64,000 nucleotides of DNA from Actinacidiphila yeochonensis CN732 (GTDB lineage: Bacteria > Actinomycetota > Actinomycetes > Streptomycetales > Streptomycetaceae): positions 4,030,001 through 4,094,000 of the forward strand of contig NZ_JQNR01000005.1 of NCBI RefSeq assembly GCF_000745345.1, given 5' to 3'. Below, in pieces: positions 9,282-17,815 of this stretch. Under the pieces are notes generated by a model. The model saw only the letters and a list, made by a program, of their open reading frames with translations. It was not told the DNA's origin and ran no database searches. Position 1 is the first letter of the stretch. Each line of letters opens with the position of its first letter. A program made the translations under genes and the position numbers.

Positions 9282-9355
9282 CCGCCCCGAGCCCGGTTCG
9301 GCGCCGCCGCGTGCTGCTGCCGGGCGTCCGGGCGCGCGGTGGGGGAGTGAGCGGG

Positions 9356-10267
9356 TCAGGCGGCCGGCGCGGCCAGGTAGTCGCCGTGTTCCAGGTCGTC
9401 GAGCAGGGTCGGGTGGGTGGGCGACCAGCCGAGCAGTTCCTGGGTGCCGGAGCTGGAGACGGGCCCGTCGAAGCCGTAGGCGACGGCCATGAACGGGCTC
9501 GCGAAGTGTGTGGCGGCCTCCTCGGGGGTCAGTGACGCCGTGGGCAGGTCCAGGCCGCGGGCGATCGTCTCCGCGACGCTCTTCAAGGTGACGCCGCTTT
9601 CGGCCACTCCGTGCAGCACGCTGCCCGCGGGCGCCTTCTCCACCGCCAGGCGGAACAGGACCGCGGCGTCGGACCGGTGCACCGCGGGCCACCGGTTGGC
9701 GCCGTCGCCGACGTAGGCCGAGACGCCGGTCTTCCGCGCCGTGGCGACGAGCATGGGGATGAAGCCGTGGTCCTCGGGGCCGTGGACGGTGGGGGCGAGG
9801 CGGAGCACGCTCGCGCGCACCCCCCGGGCGGCGAAGCCCAGGCAGGCCCGCTCGCCGGCGATGCGGAAGGCGGCGATCCCGGCCTGGTCGGGCTCGTCGC
9901 GCTCGGTGCTCTCCCGGCCGGCGGGCATGACCAGGGTGCCCGAGGTGACGACGAGCGGCCTGCCCGAGCCTTCCAGCGGCCGGCCGAGGGCCTCGATGGC
10001 GGTCCGGTCGCGCCGCATCATGTCGTCGAGGTCGGAGAAGTCGCCGCCGTAGGCCATGTGGAGGACGCCGTCGGCGGCTTCGGCGCCGCTGCGCAGACTG
10101 TCGAGGTCGTCCAGGGATCCGTGGTGCGGTGTGGCGCCCAGCGACTCCAGCCGGGCGGCGGCGGCGTCCGAGCGGGCCAGGCCGGTGACGTGGTGGCCGG
10201 CCCTGATGAGTTCGGTGACGACCGCCGGGCCGGTCTGACCGGAACCGCCGGTGACGAAGACACGCAT
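9356..10267 (-). CDS. NAD(P)-binding SDR / epimerase-type oxidoreductase
   Basis: 303 residues of the atypical/extended SDR group. The Rossmann motif is at the very N-terminus (MRVFVTGGSGQTGPAVV), followed by HVTGLARSD (NADP-type Arg), LVVTSGTLVMP, and a HGPEDHGFIP substrate-loop region. The canonical YxxxK is not obvious, so the catalytic details are uncertain. Related proteins are annotated as NAD-dependent epimerase/dehydratase or NmrA-like. It is transcribed divergently from a TetR gene; the 119 bp between contain several 15-bp palindromes that probably let the TetR protein control this gene. The pair looks like a small detoxification module. Confidence 0.85.
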   Translation of the reverse strand: MRVFVTGGSGQTGPAVVTELIRAGHHVTGLARSDAAAARLESLGATPHHGSLDDLDSLRSGAEAADGVLHMAYGGDFSDLDDMMRRDRTAIEALGRPLEGSGRPLVVTSGTLVMPAGRESTERDEPDQAGIAAFRIAGERACLGFAARGVRASVLRLAPTVHGPEDHGFIPMLVATARKTGVSAYVGDGANRWPAVHRSDAAVLFRLAVEKAPAGSVLHGVAESGVTLKSVAETIARGLDLPTASLTPEEAATHFASPFMAVAYGFDGPVSSSGTQELLGWSPTHPTLLDDLEHGDYLAAPAA

Positions 10268-10284
10268 GGCAATCTCCCGCTGAA

Positions 10285-10367
10285 TGTCAGTGACTGGCGC
10301 TACGCAGCGCCGGTCGCGACTCTAGGTAGCGCCAGTCACTGGCGTCAAGAAGCGCCGGTGACCGGCG
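10285..10367. promoter_or_regulatory. Cluster of 15-bp palindromes, probable TetR operators
   Basis: Three related sites share a 7-1-7 layout: 10285-10299 (partial, core CAGTgACTG), 10330-10344 (CGCCAGTcACTGGCG, perfect) and 10353-10367 (CGCCGGTgACCGGCG, perfect). A fourth weak match lies at about 10308-10322. They fill the gap between the divergent SDR and TetR genes; the last is just upstream of the TetR start. Autoregulation and repression of the SDR gene are the natural inference. Confidence 0.7.
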
Positions 10368-10386
10368 TGTGCGGTACCCTCGGTCC

Positions 10387-10977
10387 GTGCCACGGAGCGG
10401 AGCAGAAGCGCGTCGCCGCCTTCAGCAGGCGGCCCTGGAGCTGTACCAGGAGCGCGGGTTCGACCGGACCACCACGGCCGAGATCGCCGCCCGGGCCGGA
10501 GTCAACGAGCGCACGTTCTTCCGGCACTTCCCCGACAAGCGCGAGGTGCTCTTCGACGGCGAGTCGGATCTGCGCGCCGCGCTGACGCAGGCGGTGGCCG
10601 AGGCGCCCGAGGGCCTCCAGCCGCTCGACGTACTGCTCGGCGCCTTCCGGAAGGCCGAAGGAATCCTTGAGGGCAACCGCCCCTTCGCCGAACCCCGGCT
10701 CCGGCTGATCGCGGCGACTCCGGCGCTCCGTGAACGCGACCTGGCCAAGGCCACCTCGGTCACCGAGGCCATGGCGGAGGCGCTGCGGCAGCGCGGTGTC
10801 GCCGACCGGCTGGCCGGGCTGGCCGCCCGGACCGGGTGGGCGGCCTTCCACCAGGCGGCCCAGGACTGGATCGACGACCCCTCGCGGAGCCTGGACGAGC
10901 ACCTCCTGGAGGCGTTCGACGACCTGCGCGCCCTCTCCGGGCCCGTCCCGTCGGCGCGGGCGCGGTCCGGAAGCTGA
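10387..10977 (+). CDS. TetR family transcriptional regulator
   Basis: 196 residues. The N-terminal helix-turn-helix domain covers about residues 5-52 (RRRLQQAALELYQERGFDRT, then TTAEIAARAGVNERTFFRHF, PDKREVLFDGE). The rest is an all-helical ligand domain of the kind labelled TetR C-terminal/AcrR. I prefer the GTG at 10387 because TACCCT at 10374-10379 is spaced like a -10 box for a leaderless transcript; the GTG at 10369 in the same frame is the alternative. Palindromes directly upstream support autoregulation and control of the divergent SDR gene. Confidence 0.9.
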   Translation: MPRSGAEARRRLQQAALELYQERGFDRTTTAEIAARAGVNERTFFRHFPDKREVLFDGESDLRAALTQAVAEAPEGLQPLDVLLGAFRKAEGILEGNRPFAEPRLRLIAATPALRERDLAKATSVTEAMAEALRQRGVADRLAGLAARTGWAAFHQAAQDWIDDPSRSLDEHLLEAFDDLRALSGPVPSARARSGS

Positions 10978-11410
10978 GCCGCCCGCCAACGGCTCGTCGA
11001 GAGGGGAGCCCGATCCGGCCCGCCTCGGTACGGCGGCTTCGCGTGACCGAGGCCGAGGCCGGGACCGGGACCACCGCGAGCCGTACACGACCTGCCCGGG
11101 GAACCGGCGTCCGGAGCGCGCGGGGCCGTCCGCCGCGAGCCTGAGCCGGGACCTCGCGCATCCGGGACCGGGCGGCCGCGGCGACCGCGGATCCGGGCAG
11201 CGCGACGGCCCGGCCGGCCCGCCGTGAAGGCAGGGCCGACCGGGTCCGTAAACTCGGGCGCCCGGTCCGGAGCGGGGCTCCGGCCGGGCGGAAAGGGTGT
11301 GCGGGCCCAGTGCGCACCGCGGCGGGTGCGGGGTCCGGGCCGCCGGGCCCGCGACGGAGCGGGCCCGGCGCCTGAACAGCCTCAGCCTCGGCTTCGGCCG
11401 ATCAGACGGA
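10978..11410. other. Intergenic interval between TetR and rbpA genes
   Basis: About 430 bp between two convergent genes. I see no coding signal, repeat or recognisable RNA. Terminators for both flanking genes would be expected here, but I cannot point to a clear hairpin. Confidence 0.5.
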
Positions 11411-11785
11411 TCAGGCGGTCTTGCGGTTGTCGCGCGGGTGCACCGCGATGTTCATGGCACCGGAGCGCAGGACGGCCAGCCGCTCGGCCAGCACCTCCTC
11501 CAGCTCCTCCAGCGTGCGCCGCTCCATCAGCATGTCCCAGTGCGTGCGCGCCGGCTTCGTCGTCTTCTCCTCAGGGCCCTCTCCGTCCACCAGGAGGGCG
11601 GTCTGGCCGCATGCGCGGCACTCCCACTCCGGCGGAATCTCGGCCTCCACCGAGAACGGCATCTCGAATCGATGGCCGTTCCTACATGCGTACTCAACGG
11701 TCTGGCGCGGTGCCAGATCGATGCCGCGGTCCGTCTCGTAGCTGGTGGCCCCGAGTCGCGTGCCGCGGAGAGCTCGCTCACTCAT
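11411..11785 (-). CDS. rbpA: RNA polymerase-binding protein RbpA
   Basis: 124 residues, matching actinobacterial RbpA throughout. The order is an N-terminal tail (RALRGTRLGATSYETDRG), the RbpA core domain with EYACRNGH and WECRACG (zinc-binding Cys/His set), a basic linker (EEKTTKPARTHWDMLMERR) and the sigma-interacting helix (TLEELEEVLAERLAVLR). RbpA binds RNA polymerase and the principal sigma factor and stabilises open complexes. A SigR-type promoter lies 65-91 bp upstream of the start, as known for rbpA in S. coelicolor, which links it to thiol-oxidative stress. Confidence 0.97.
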   Translation of the reverse strand: MSERALRGTRLGATSYETDRGIDLAPRQTVEYACRNGHRFEMPFSVEAEIPPEWECRACGQTALLVDGEGPEEKTTKPARTHWDMLMERRTLEELEEVLAERLAVLRSGAMNIAVHPRDNRKTA

Positions 11786-11849
11786 GAATCGTGCCTCCCG
11801 GGCATATGGTCGCCCACAGGACAGGTGTCGCTGTCGTCGTCATCCGGTC

Positions 11850-11876
11850 AACGTCCGGTCGGCGGTGAAGATTCCC
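11850..11876 (-). promoter_or_regulatory. SigR-type promoter of rbpA (GGGAAT-N18-GTT)
   Basis: On the minus strand GGGAAT (11876-11871) is followed by exactly 18 nt and GTT (11852-11850), an exact match to the S. coelicolor SigR consensus. The predicted start near 11843 gives a leader of about 58 nt to the rbpA ATG at 11785. Known biology: rbpA belongs to the SigR disulfide-stress regulon. Confidence 0.8.
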
Positions 11877-11993
11877 GTTAAGGGATTGCGTCGCCCGTCG
11901 TGTCGCCCCTGTTTGTACCCAGCAACATCCGATTTGTCACACCTGTCCGGATTTGTCACCCGGGGTCGGGGCAGTTTTTGCGTGCAGTGACGG

Positions 11994-12761
11994 TCAGCTG
12001 GCTGGGCCAACCGCGTACACTACCCGTCCGCACCGCCAAGGGCTAAACCGGGTCCACTGCCGAGGCTTCCGGCGGTTCCCGGACAACCTCCGCACATGCC
12101 GCGGAACCGGCTCCCACCGCCGGAACGGAGGCGGGGGCCGGCTGCCGCCGGACCGCCCGCCGTGCGCCGCCCGCGCCGCCTCCTCCCGTGCCCGTCCGTC
12201 GAACCGGTGCAGGAAGAACTGGGCGAGCGGCCCGATCGCCACCGCGTAGAGCACTGTCCCCACCCCTACCCCGCCGCCCAGCAGGTAACCGGCGGCCAGC
12301 ACCCCCAGCTCGATACCCGTGCGGAGCAGCCGCAGCGACCGGCCCGTCCTGCGGTGCAGCCCGGTCATCAGCCCGTCGCGCGGGCCCGGCCCGAACCGGG
12401 CGGAGATGTACAGGCCGGTCGCCGCGCCGTTGAGCACCACCCCCGCGAGCAGCAGCGGCACCCGCACCGCGAGCTCCGGGCGGTAGGGGAGCAGCGCCAT
12501 GGTGGCGTCGACGGCCGAACCGACCAGCACCACGTTGGAGAGCGTGCCGAGCTGGGGGCGCTGCCGCAGCGGCCACCACAGCAGCAGCACCACGGCACCG
12601 ACGATGATGGAGACGGTGCCGATGCCCAGCCCCACCCTCATGGCCAGGCCCTGGTGGAGGACGTCCCAGGGGTCCAGGCCGAGTGCGGCGCGGACCAGCA
12701 GCGCGTCGCTCACGCCGTAGAGGACGAGGCCGGTGTACAGGCGGAAGAGGCGACGCAGCAC
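11994..12761 (-). CDS. YczE/YitT-like integral membrane protein
   Basis: 255 residues with about five membrane segments in the first 190 (for example IGTVSIIVGAVVLLLWWPL and LLLAGVVLNGAATGLYI). RFGPGPRDGLMTGLHRRTG is the family signature loop. The last 60 residues are basic and unlike the family core, so the annotated stop may include a non-conserved tail. YczE-type proteins are found beside MocR regulators (YczR/YczE pair); the divergent neighbour here is such a regulator, and YczE is presumed to be its target. The start is a GTG at 12761 with a GGGGGG ribosome binding site. Confidence 0.85.
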   Translation of the reverse strand: MLRRLFRLYTGLVLYGVSDALLVRAALGLDPWDVLHQGLAMRVGLGIGTVSIIVGAVVLLLWWPLRQRPQLGTLSNVVLVGSAVDATMALLPYRPELAVRVPLLLAGVVLNGAATGLYISARFGPGPRDGLMTGLHRRTGRSLRLLRTGIELGVLAAGYLLGGGVGVGTVLYAVAIGPLAQFFLHRFDGRAREEAARAAHGGRSGGSRPPPPFRRWEPVPRHVRRLSGNRRKPRQWTRFSPWRCGRVVYAVGPAS

Positions 12762-12860
12762 GGAAGGACCCCCCTGGCGGCCGGATGATCGTGCGTGTCA
12801 CTATGTGGCCTGTGGTAGGCCTCGCACCATGGCCAATCAACGGAAGGTGGACTGGAACTG

Positions 12861-14368
12861 ATGCCCCAGTGGACCGCTTCGGTGAGTGCCGCCCATCTCG
12901 CCCGGCTGCTGCGCCCGAGAGCCGTGGCGGACGCCCGCGGCGGCGGCCGGCCAGGCGCCCGCCGGGCCCCGCCTACCGTGAGCTGGCCGACGGGGTGCGC
13001 CTGCTGGTGCTTGAGGGCCGGGTACAGGTCGCCGCGCGGCTGCCGGCCGAACGCGAGCTGGCCATGGCCCTGGGCGTCAGCCGCACCACCGTCGCCGCCG
13101 CGTACGAGGCGCTGCGCGCGGAGGGCTTCGCCCGCTCCCGGCGCGGCGCCGGCAGCTGGACGGCGATCCCCGAGGGCCACGTCCTGCCCTCGCGCAGCCT
13201 GGAGCCGCTGCCGCCGGACAGCGCCGGCTCGGTGATCGACCTGGGGTGCGCCTCGCTGCCCGCCCCCGAGCCGTGGCTGAGCGAGGCCATGCGGGGCGCA
13301 CTCGCCGACCTGCCGGCCTACGCGGCCACCCACGGGGACTTCCCCGCCGGGCTGCCGGTGCTGCGCGAGGCCATCGCCGACCGCTACACCGCCCGGGGCG
13401 TGCCCACCATGCCGGAACAGATCATGGTGACCACCGGCGCCATGGGCGCCATCGCGGCGGCCACCCGGCGGCTGGTCGGGTTCGGTGAGCGGGTCGCGGT
13501 GGAGTCGCCCAGCTACGCCAACGTCCTGGAGCTGTTCCGCGAGACCGGCGCCCGTCCGGTGCCGGTGGCGCTGCGGGACGGCCTGGCCGGCTGGGACCTG
13601 CCCGCCTGGCGCCGGGTGCTGCGCGAGGCCGCCCCCCGGATGGTCTACGTCCAGCCGGACTACCACAACCCCACCGGCACCCTCGTCTCGGACGAGCAGC
13701 GCCGCGACCTGGTGGAGGCCGCCCGCGCCGCGGGCACCGTCATCGTCGCGGACGAGACCATGGCCGAGCTCACCCTCGACGGCGAGGAGTCGCAGGTGCG
13801 GCCGATGGCCGCCTTCGACCGGGGCGGCACGGTGATCACCGTCGGCTCGGCCAGCAAGGCGATCTGGGCCGGCCTGCGGATCGGCTGGGTGCGCAGCACC
13901 CCCGACGTGGTGCGCCGGCTCGTCTCCGCCCGCGCGTACCTCGACCTGGCCTCCCCGGTCGTGGACCAGCTCGCGGTCGCCTGGCTGCTGCGCGGCGGCC
14001 ACTGGGACCAGGCCCTCGCCGAACGGCGGGCCCGCGCCCGCGAGTGCCGCGACGACCTGGCCGCCGCGCTGCGCGCCCAGGTGCCGGAGTGGAGCTTCAC
14101 CCTCCCGCGCGGCGGGATGACGATGTGGGTGCGCACCGGCGACGTCTCCGGCTCCCGGGTGGCCGTGGCGGGGGAGCGGCTGGGCGTGCGGGTGCCGTCG
14201 GGCCCGCGGTTCGGGGTCGACGGCGCCTTCGAGTCCTACGTGCGCGTCCCCTTCACGGTCAGCGGCCCCGTCGCGGAGGAGGCCGCCGCGCGGCTGGCCC
14301 AGGCCGCCGACCTGGTCCGCTCCGGGGGCGGTGCGGACGGCGAGCCGACCGGCCTCTTCGTCGCGTAG
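12861..14368 (+). CDS. MocR/PdxR-type PLP-dependent regulator (YczR-like), apparent -1 frameshift
   Basis: A GntR-type winged helix joined to an aminotransferase fold. The N-terminus MPQWTASVSAAHLARLL is typical of YczR homologues. It is in a different frame from the rest, which starts AYRELADGVRLLVLEGRV. Then come the HTH (LPAERELAMALGVSRTTVAAAYEAL) and an aminotransferase-I domain with QPDYHNPTGT, VADETMAEL and the PLP lysine in VGSASKAIWAG. Adding one C to the C4 run at 12967-12970 gives 502 residues, normal length. The protein probably senses PLP or an amino compound and activates the divergent yczE-like gene. Confidence 0.87.
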
Positions 14369-14452
14369 CCGCACCCGCCCGCCGGGGTCCTGCCGCGCCC
14401 GCCGGTCGCACCCGCCGGGGTTCGGCCGCCCGGCGGGGGCCGGGCCGGGCGG

Positions 14453-16186
14453 TCAGCCCAGTTCGAGGTCGGCGACGGTCCGCACCACCGCCTCCTTGCG
14501 CAGCACCACCGCCTCCGGAAGCGGCTCGGCGACCCGTTCCGGCTCCGGCCGCGGCTCCTGCGGCGCCGCCTCCACGGCGGGCTCCAGGGTCTTCGGCAGC
14601 ACCTGCCCGGGTTCCTGCTCCGGGGTGCCCGAAGCGCCCTCGTCCGGCGGCAGCAGCGCCATGACGGCCGCCCGCTCGGGCTCCGGCGCCTCCTCGTCGT
14701 ACGGGTCGGGCGTGGCCGGCACCTGGAGGCGCAGCACCGGACCGCCGCCCAGCCGGGCGTAGCCGCGACCGGGCGGCACGTCCGCCGCCGGCGTGGTGCG
14801 CTGCGGCGCCCCCAGCACCGCCTGCACGTGCTCGGGGGCCAGCGCCCCGAGCACCACCCGGGCCCGGGTCTGCGCGATGACCACCGCGGCCAGCGCCTCG
14901 GTGGCGTCCAGCTGGTCGGCGACCGCCACCGCCACGTTCGCCGCCCGCCCGTGCCGCAGCGGCACGTCCAGCAGCGCCTGCGGGTCCGGGCTGCCCTCGG
15001 CGTGCGCGAGCTGGGTCAGCGCGGTCGGCCGGTCCACCAGCACCCACAGCGGGCGGCGGGCGTCGTCGGGGGCCGGGGTGCCGGACTGCCGGGCCCGGCT
15101 GACCGCGATCAGCCGCCGCTCGGTCTCGTGGGCCACCCACTCCAGCGTCGCCGCCGCGCCCATCAGCCCGTCCTCGACGGCGAGCACGCCCGGCCGCCCG
15201 GCCAGGCACGCGTACTCGCCCGTCCCGCTGCCGTCGACCACCACCACGTCGCCGTGGGCCAGCGCCTGGAGCGCGATGGACCGCAGCAGGGTGGTGGTGC
15301 CGGTGCCGGGCTGGCCCAGCGCCAGCAGGTGCGGCTCGGTGGAGCGAGGGCCGGTGCGCCAGACCACCGGCGGAGCGTCCCGCAGGGCGCCCGCGGCCCC
15401 GCCTGCCGCGCCCGCGGCGCTCTCCCGGCCGCCGGCCGGCACCGCCACCGGCAGGGTGCGCTGCACGGCGGCGTCGTCGGTGAAGCCCAGCACCATCTCG
15501 CCGGGGGCGGTGACGAACCGCTGCGCGGCCACGTCGGTCGGCAGCGGCGGCAGGGTGGTGAGGGTGAGGTGGTTCTCCTCCTCGTTCCAGTCGAAGCGGT
15601 ACTCCCGCCCCCGCCCGGCCTTGGCGTGGAGCAACTGCTCCACCCGGGCGCGCGACTCGGCCTCGCCGTCGGTGAAGTACGCCGGGTAGCGCAGGTGCAG
15701 CCGCGCCAGCCGCCCGTCCTGGAAGGCGTAGGAGGTGAACGCCTGGTCCCAGGCGCCGTCGTGGGCGTAGAGCGGGGCCGGGTCGGCGGCGTCCGAGAGG
15801 TAGGGGACCAGCGCCTCGTACAGCGCCTGGAGCCGTACGACCTCGGCCTCGGTGGGGCCCTTGTCCGCCGCGGAGTCGGCGCGGTCGCGCCCCATCCACC
15901 CGGCGGAGACCAGCAGCGCGGCGATCCCGGCGATCGGCCCGTACGGCATCATCGCCACGATCACCACCGCCGCGGCGGCCAGCACCAGCGCCGGCCCGCG
16001 CCGGTCCTTCGGGGTGCGGGCCCACCAGGTCCCCGCCCACCCGGCCTGGCGGCGCACGCCGCGGGCGATGGTGATCACGGGGTGGAGGACGTCGCCGGCG
16101 CCGTCGGCCGCGGTGCGCGCGAGGTCGCGGCCGCGCACGAGCGACGGCCGGGGCTTGAGGATGCTGGGGAGGGGACGCCTGGCCAC
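14453..16186 (-). CDS. sffA: SffA, SpoIIIE/FtsK-like protein of sporulation septa
   Basis: 577 residues, encoded downstream of smeA as in the S. coelicolor smeA-sffA operon. Two hydrophobic segments lie near residues 46-85 (GPALVLAAAAVVIVAMMPYG, IAGIAALLVSAGW). The ATPase-like domain follows, with GQPGTGTTTLLRSIALQAL in the P-loop position and LWVLVDRPTALTQL in the Walker B position. The P-loop lacks the usual Lys (GTT instead of GKT/S). The C-terminus is Pro/Glu-rich. In S. coelicolor SffA is placed at sporulation septa by SmeA and acts in spore chromosome segregation and maturation. The GTG start at 16186 has a GGAG 8 nt before it. Confidence 0.88.
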   Translation of the reverse strand: MARRPLPSILKPRPSLVRGRDLARTAADGAGDVLHPVITIARGVRRQAGWAGTWWARTPKDRRGPALVLAAAAVVIVAMMPYGPIAGIAALLVSAGWMGRDRADSAADKGPTEAEVVRLQALYEALVPYLSDAADPAPLYAHDGAWDQAFTSYAFQDGRLARLHLRYPAYFTDGEAESRARVEQLLHAKAGRGREYRFDWNEEENHLTLTTLPPLPTDVAAQRFVTAPGEMVLGFTDDAAVQRTLPVAVPAGGRESAAGAAGGAAGALRDAPPVVWRTGPRSTEPHLLALGQPGTGTTTLLRSIALQALAHGDVVVVDGSGTGEYACLAGRPGVLAVEDGLMGAAATLEWVAHETERRLIAVSRARQSGTPAPDDARRPLWVLVDRPTALTQLAHAEGSPDPQALLDVPLRHGRAANVAVAVADQLDATEALAAVVIAQTRARVVLGALAPEHVQAVLGAPQRTTPAADVPPGRGYARLGGGPVLRLQVPATPDPYDEEAPEPERAAVMALLPPDEGASGTPEQEPGQVLPKTLEPAVEAAPQEPRPEPERVAEPLPEAVVLRKEAVVRTVADLELG

Positions 16187-16412
16187 GGATGCTCCATGGG
16201 TGTTTCGGGGGTGTGGGGATCGGTTCCGGCGCGGCAGCCGGCGCGCGGTACGGGGGAGCGCGGTCGCGCCGGCCGTCTTCCGGCCCCCGCCGCCTGCCGG
16301 GCGCGGCGGACCCGGAGCGGCGGAACGGAAACGGGCACGGACCCGGCGGCGGTGTGCGACCGCTGCCGGGCCCGTGACCGGGGTGGGGCAGGAGTGGCCG
16401 TCGCGGGACGGC

Positions 16413-16607
16413 CTAGATTTTGAGCCCGCCGATGAGGCTGGCGAGACTCGCCCCACCCGCGGTGATGCTCGGGGCGATGGCCGAACCCGCGAGGTAGAAC
16501 CCGAAGAGGGCGCAGACCACGCCATGGGACACCTTCAGGCCGTCCTTGCGGAAGAACAGGAAGCAGATGACGCCGAGCAGTACGACGCCGGAGATGGACA
16601 GGATCAT
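16413..16607 (-). CDS. smeA: SmeA, small sporulation membrane protein
   Basis: 64 residues with two membrane segments (ILSISGVVLLGVICFLFF at 2-19 and VVCALFGFYLAGSAIAPSI at about 30-48) separated by a short charged loop (RKDGLKVSHG). Size, topology and position upstream of the FtsK-like gene match SmeA of S. coelicolor, which recruits SffA to sporulation septa and is expressed under whi control. The ATG at 16607 has a strong AGGAGAAG ribosome binding site. The 226-bp gap to sffA holds no other gene. Identification rests on context and topology as well as sequence. Confidence 0.87.
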   Translation of the reverse strand: MILSISGVVLLGVICFLFFRKDGLKVSHGVVCALFGFYLAGSAIAPSITAGGASLASLIGGLKI

Positions 16608-16962
16608 GGGGCTCTTCTCCTGTAGGTGATGGGGACGGTCACCATGAGTGGTTCCAGGCTCACAAAAAGTCCTCGATCACGCGCGGCGGCGAACGGGTGA
16701 TTCCTGGCCGCGCGCGGGCGAACCCGTCGGTCCGGTCGGGTGCGGACGGGCCGTGCGGCGGGGCGGACCCGTACGGCGCCCCGCCCGGCGGGAGCCCGCC
16801 ATACGGCCGCCGGAACGGCCGGAGCGGTCCGGGAACCGGCGCGGCCTGGGCCGTCCAGGTGACGCGCGGGCGGCCGGCGGACGGGGAGCTCCCGGGGCCC
16901 GCAACCGTCCCGCCCCGTTCGCCGGGGGCGTGCCGTACCGGCGTGACGGGTGGTCGGGCAGG
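16608..16962. other. Divergent intergenic region, smeA / uridine-kinase-like gene
   Basis: 355 bp that must hold the promoters of both divergent genes. A T5 tract (minus strand, near 16662-16666) lies upstream of smeA, but I cannot assign a sigma-factor consensus with confidence. No coding signal or repeat was found. Confidence 0.4.
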
Positions 16963-17598
16963 ATGGCGGACGTGCGCGTGACCCCCATCTCCTGGCCGAA
17001 GCTCGCCGGCGCCCTGGCCGAGCGGATCGCCGACGGCACCCCGCCCGGCCCCTGGTGGCGGGTGGCCGTCGACGGCGCCCCAGCCGCCCGCCCGCAGGAC
17101 CTCGCCGACGCCCTGGCCGAGCAGCTGCCCGCGCTCGGCCACCCCGTCCTGCGGGTCAGCGCGGCGGCCTTCTGGCGCCCGGCCTCGCTGCGGCTGGAGT
17201 ACGGCCACGAGGACGTCGAGGCCTACTACAACCTGTGGCTCGACACCGGGGCGCTGCGCCGCGAGGTGCTCGACCCGCTCGGCCCCGGCGGCACCGGTCG
17301 GGCGCTGCCCTCGCTGCGCGACCCGGCCACCGACCGCTCCACCCGCGCGGAGTACACCACCCTGCCGCCGGGCGGCGTCCTCCTGCTGGACGGCCCGCTG
17401 CTGCTCGGCCAGGGCCTGCCGCTGGACTTGGCCGTCCACCTGCACCTGTCCCCTGGCGCGCTGCGCCGCCGCACCCCGCCAGGAGAGCTGTGGACCCTCC
17501 CGGCCTACGACCGGTACGCGCGCGAGGCGCTGCCCGAGGAGGCCGCGGACGTACTCGTCCGCGCCGACGACCCGCGCCACCCCGCCTGGGCCGGCTGA
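16963..17598 (+). CDS. Uridine-kinase-like protein lacking a P-loop
   Basis: 211 residues, resembling the short actinobacterial proteins annotated as uridine kinase. Recognisable features are WWRVAVDGAPAARPQDLADAL at the P-loop position, RLEYGHEDVEAYYNLWLDTG, LLLDGPLLLG and DRYAREALPEEAADVLVRADDP. The strand-loop that should read GxxGxGKS/T is DGAPAARPQ, with neither the Lys nor the Ser/Thr, so ATP binding by a normal Walker A is not expected. The family shows this commonly, which suggests a conserved non-kinase role. The ATG at 16963 is preceded by GGGCAGG. It is divergent from smeA-sffA. Confidence 0.75.
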   Translation: MADVRVTPISWPKLAGALAERIADGTPPGPWWRVAVDGAPAARPQDLADALAEQLPALGHPVLRVSAAAFWRPASLRLEYGHEDVEAYYNLWLDTGALRREVLDPLGPGGTGRALPSLRDPATDRSTRAEYTTLPPGGVLLLDGPLLLGQGLPLDLAVHLHLSPGALRRRTPPGELWTLPAYDRYAREALPEEAADVLVRADDPRHPAWAG

Positions 17599-17815
17599 CC
17601 GCCGGGGACACCCCGCGCGGTCCGCGGCGGCCGCGGCGGCGCTCCCGGTGCCGGACCCGCGCCGACCGGGGTCCGCGGTGCCCCGGGAGCCGCGGTGATC
17701 CGGGGTTTGCGGTGCTTCGCGGGCGCCCGTCCCGGGCTGTCCGGTGCCGCCGGTACGGTTCGGGCGACCCCGCCTTGCCCTGGGGGCGCGGCCCCCGATA
17801 GCGTCCGCGACCACC

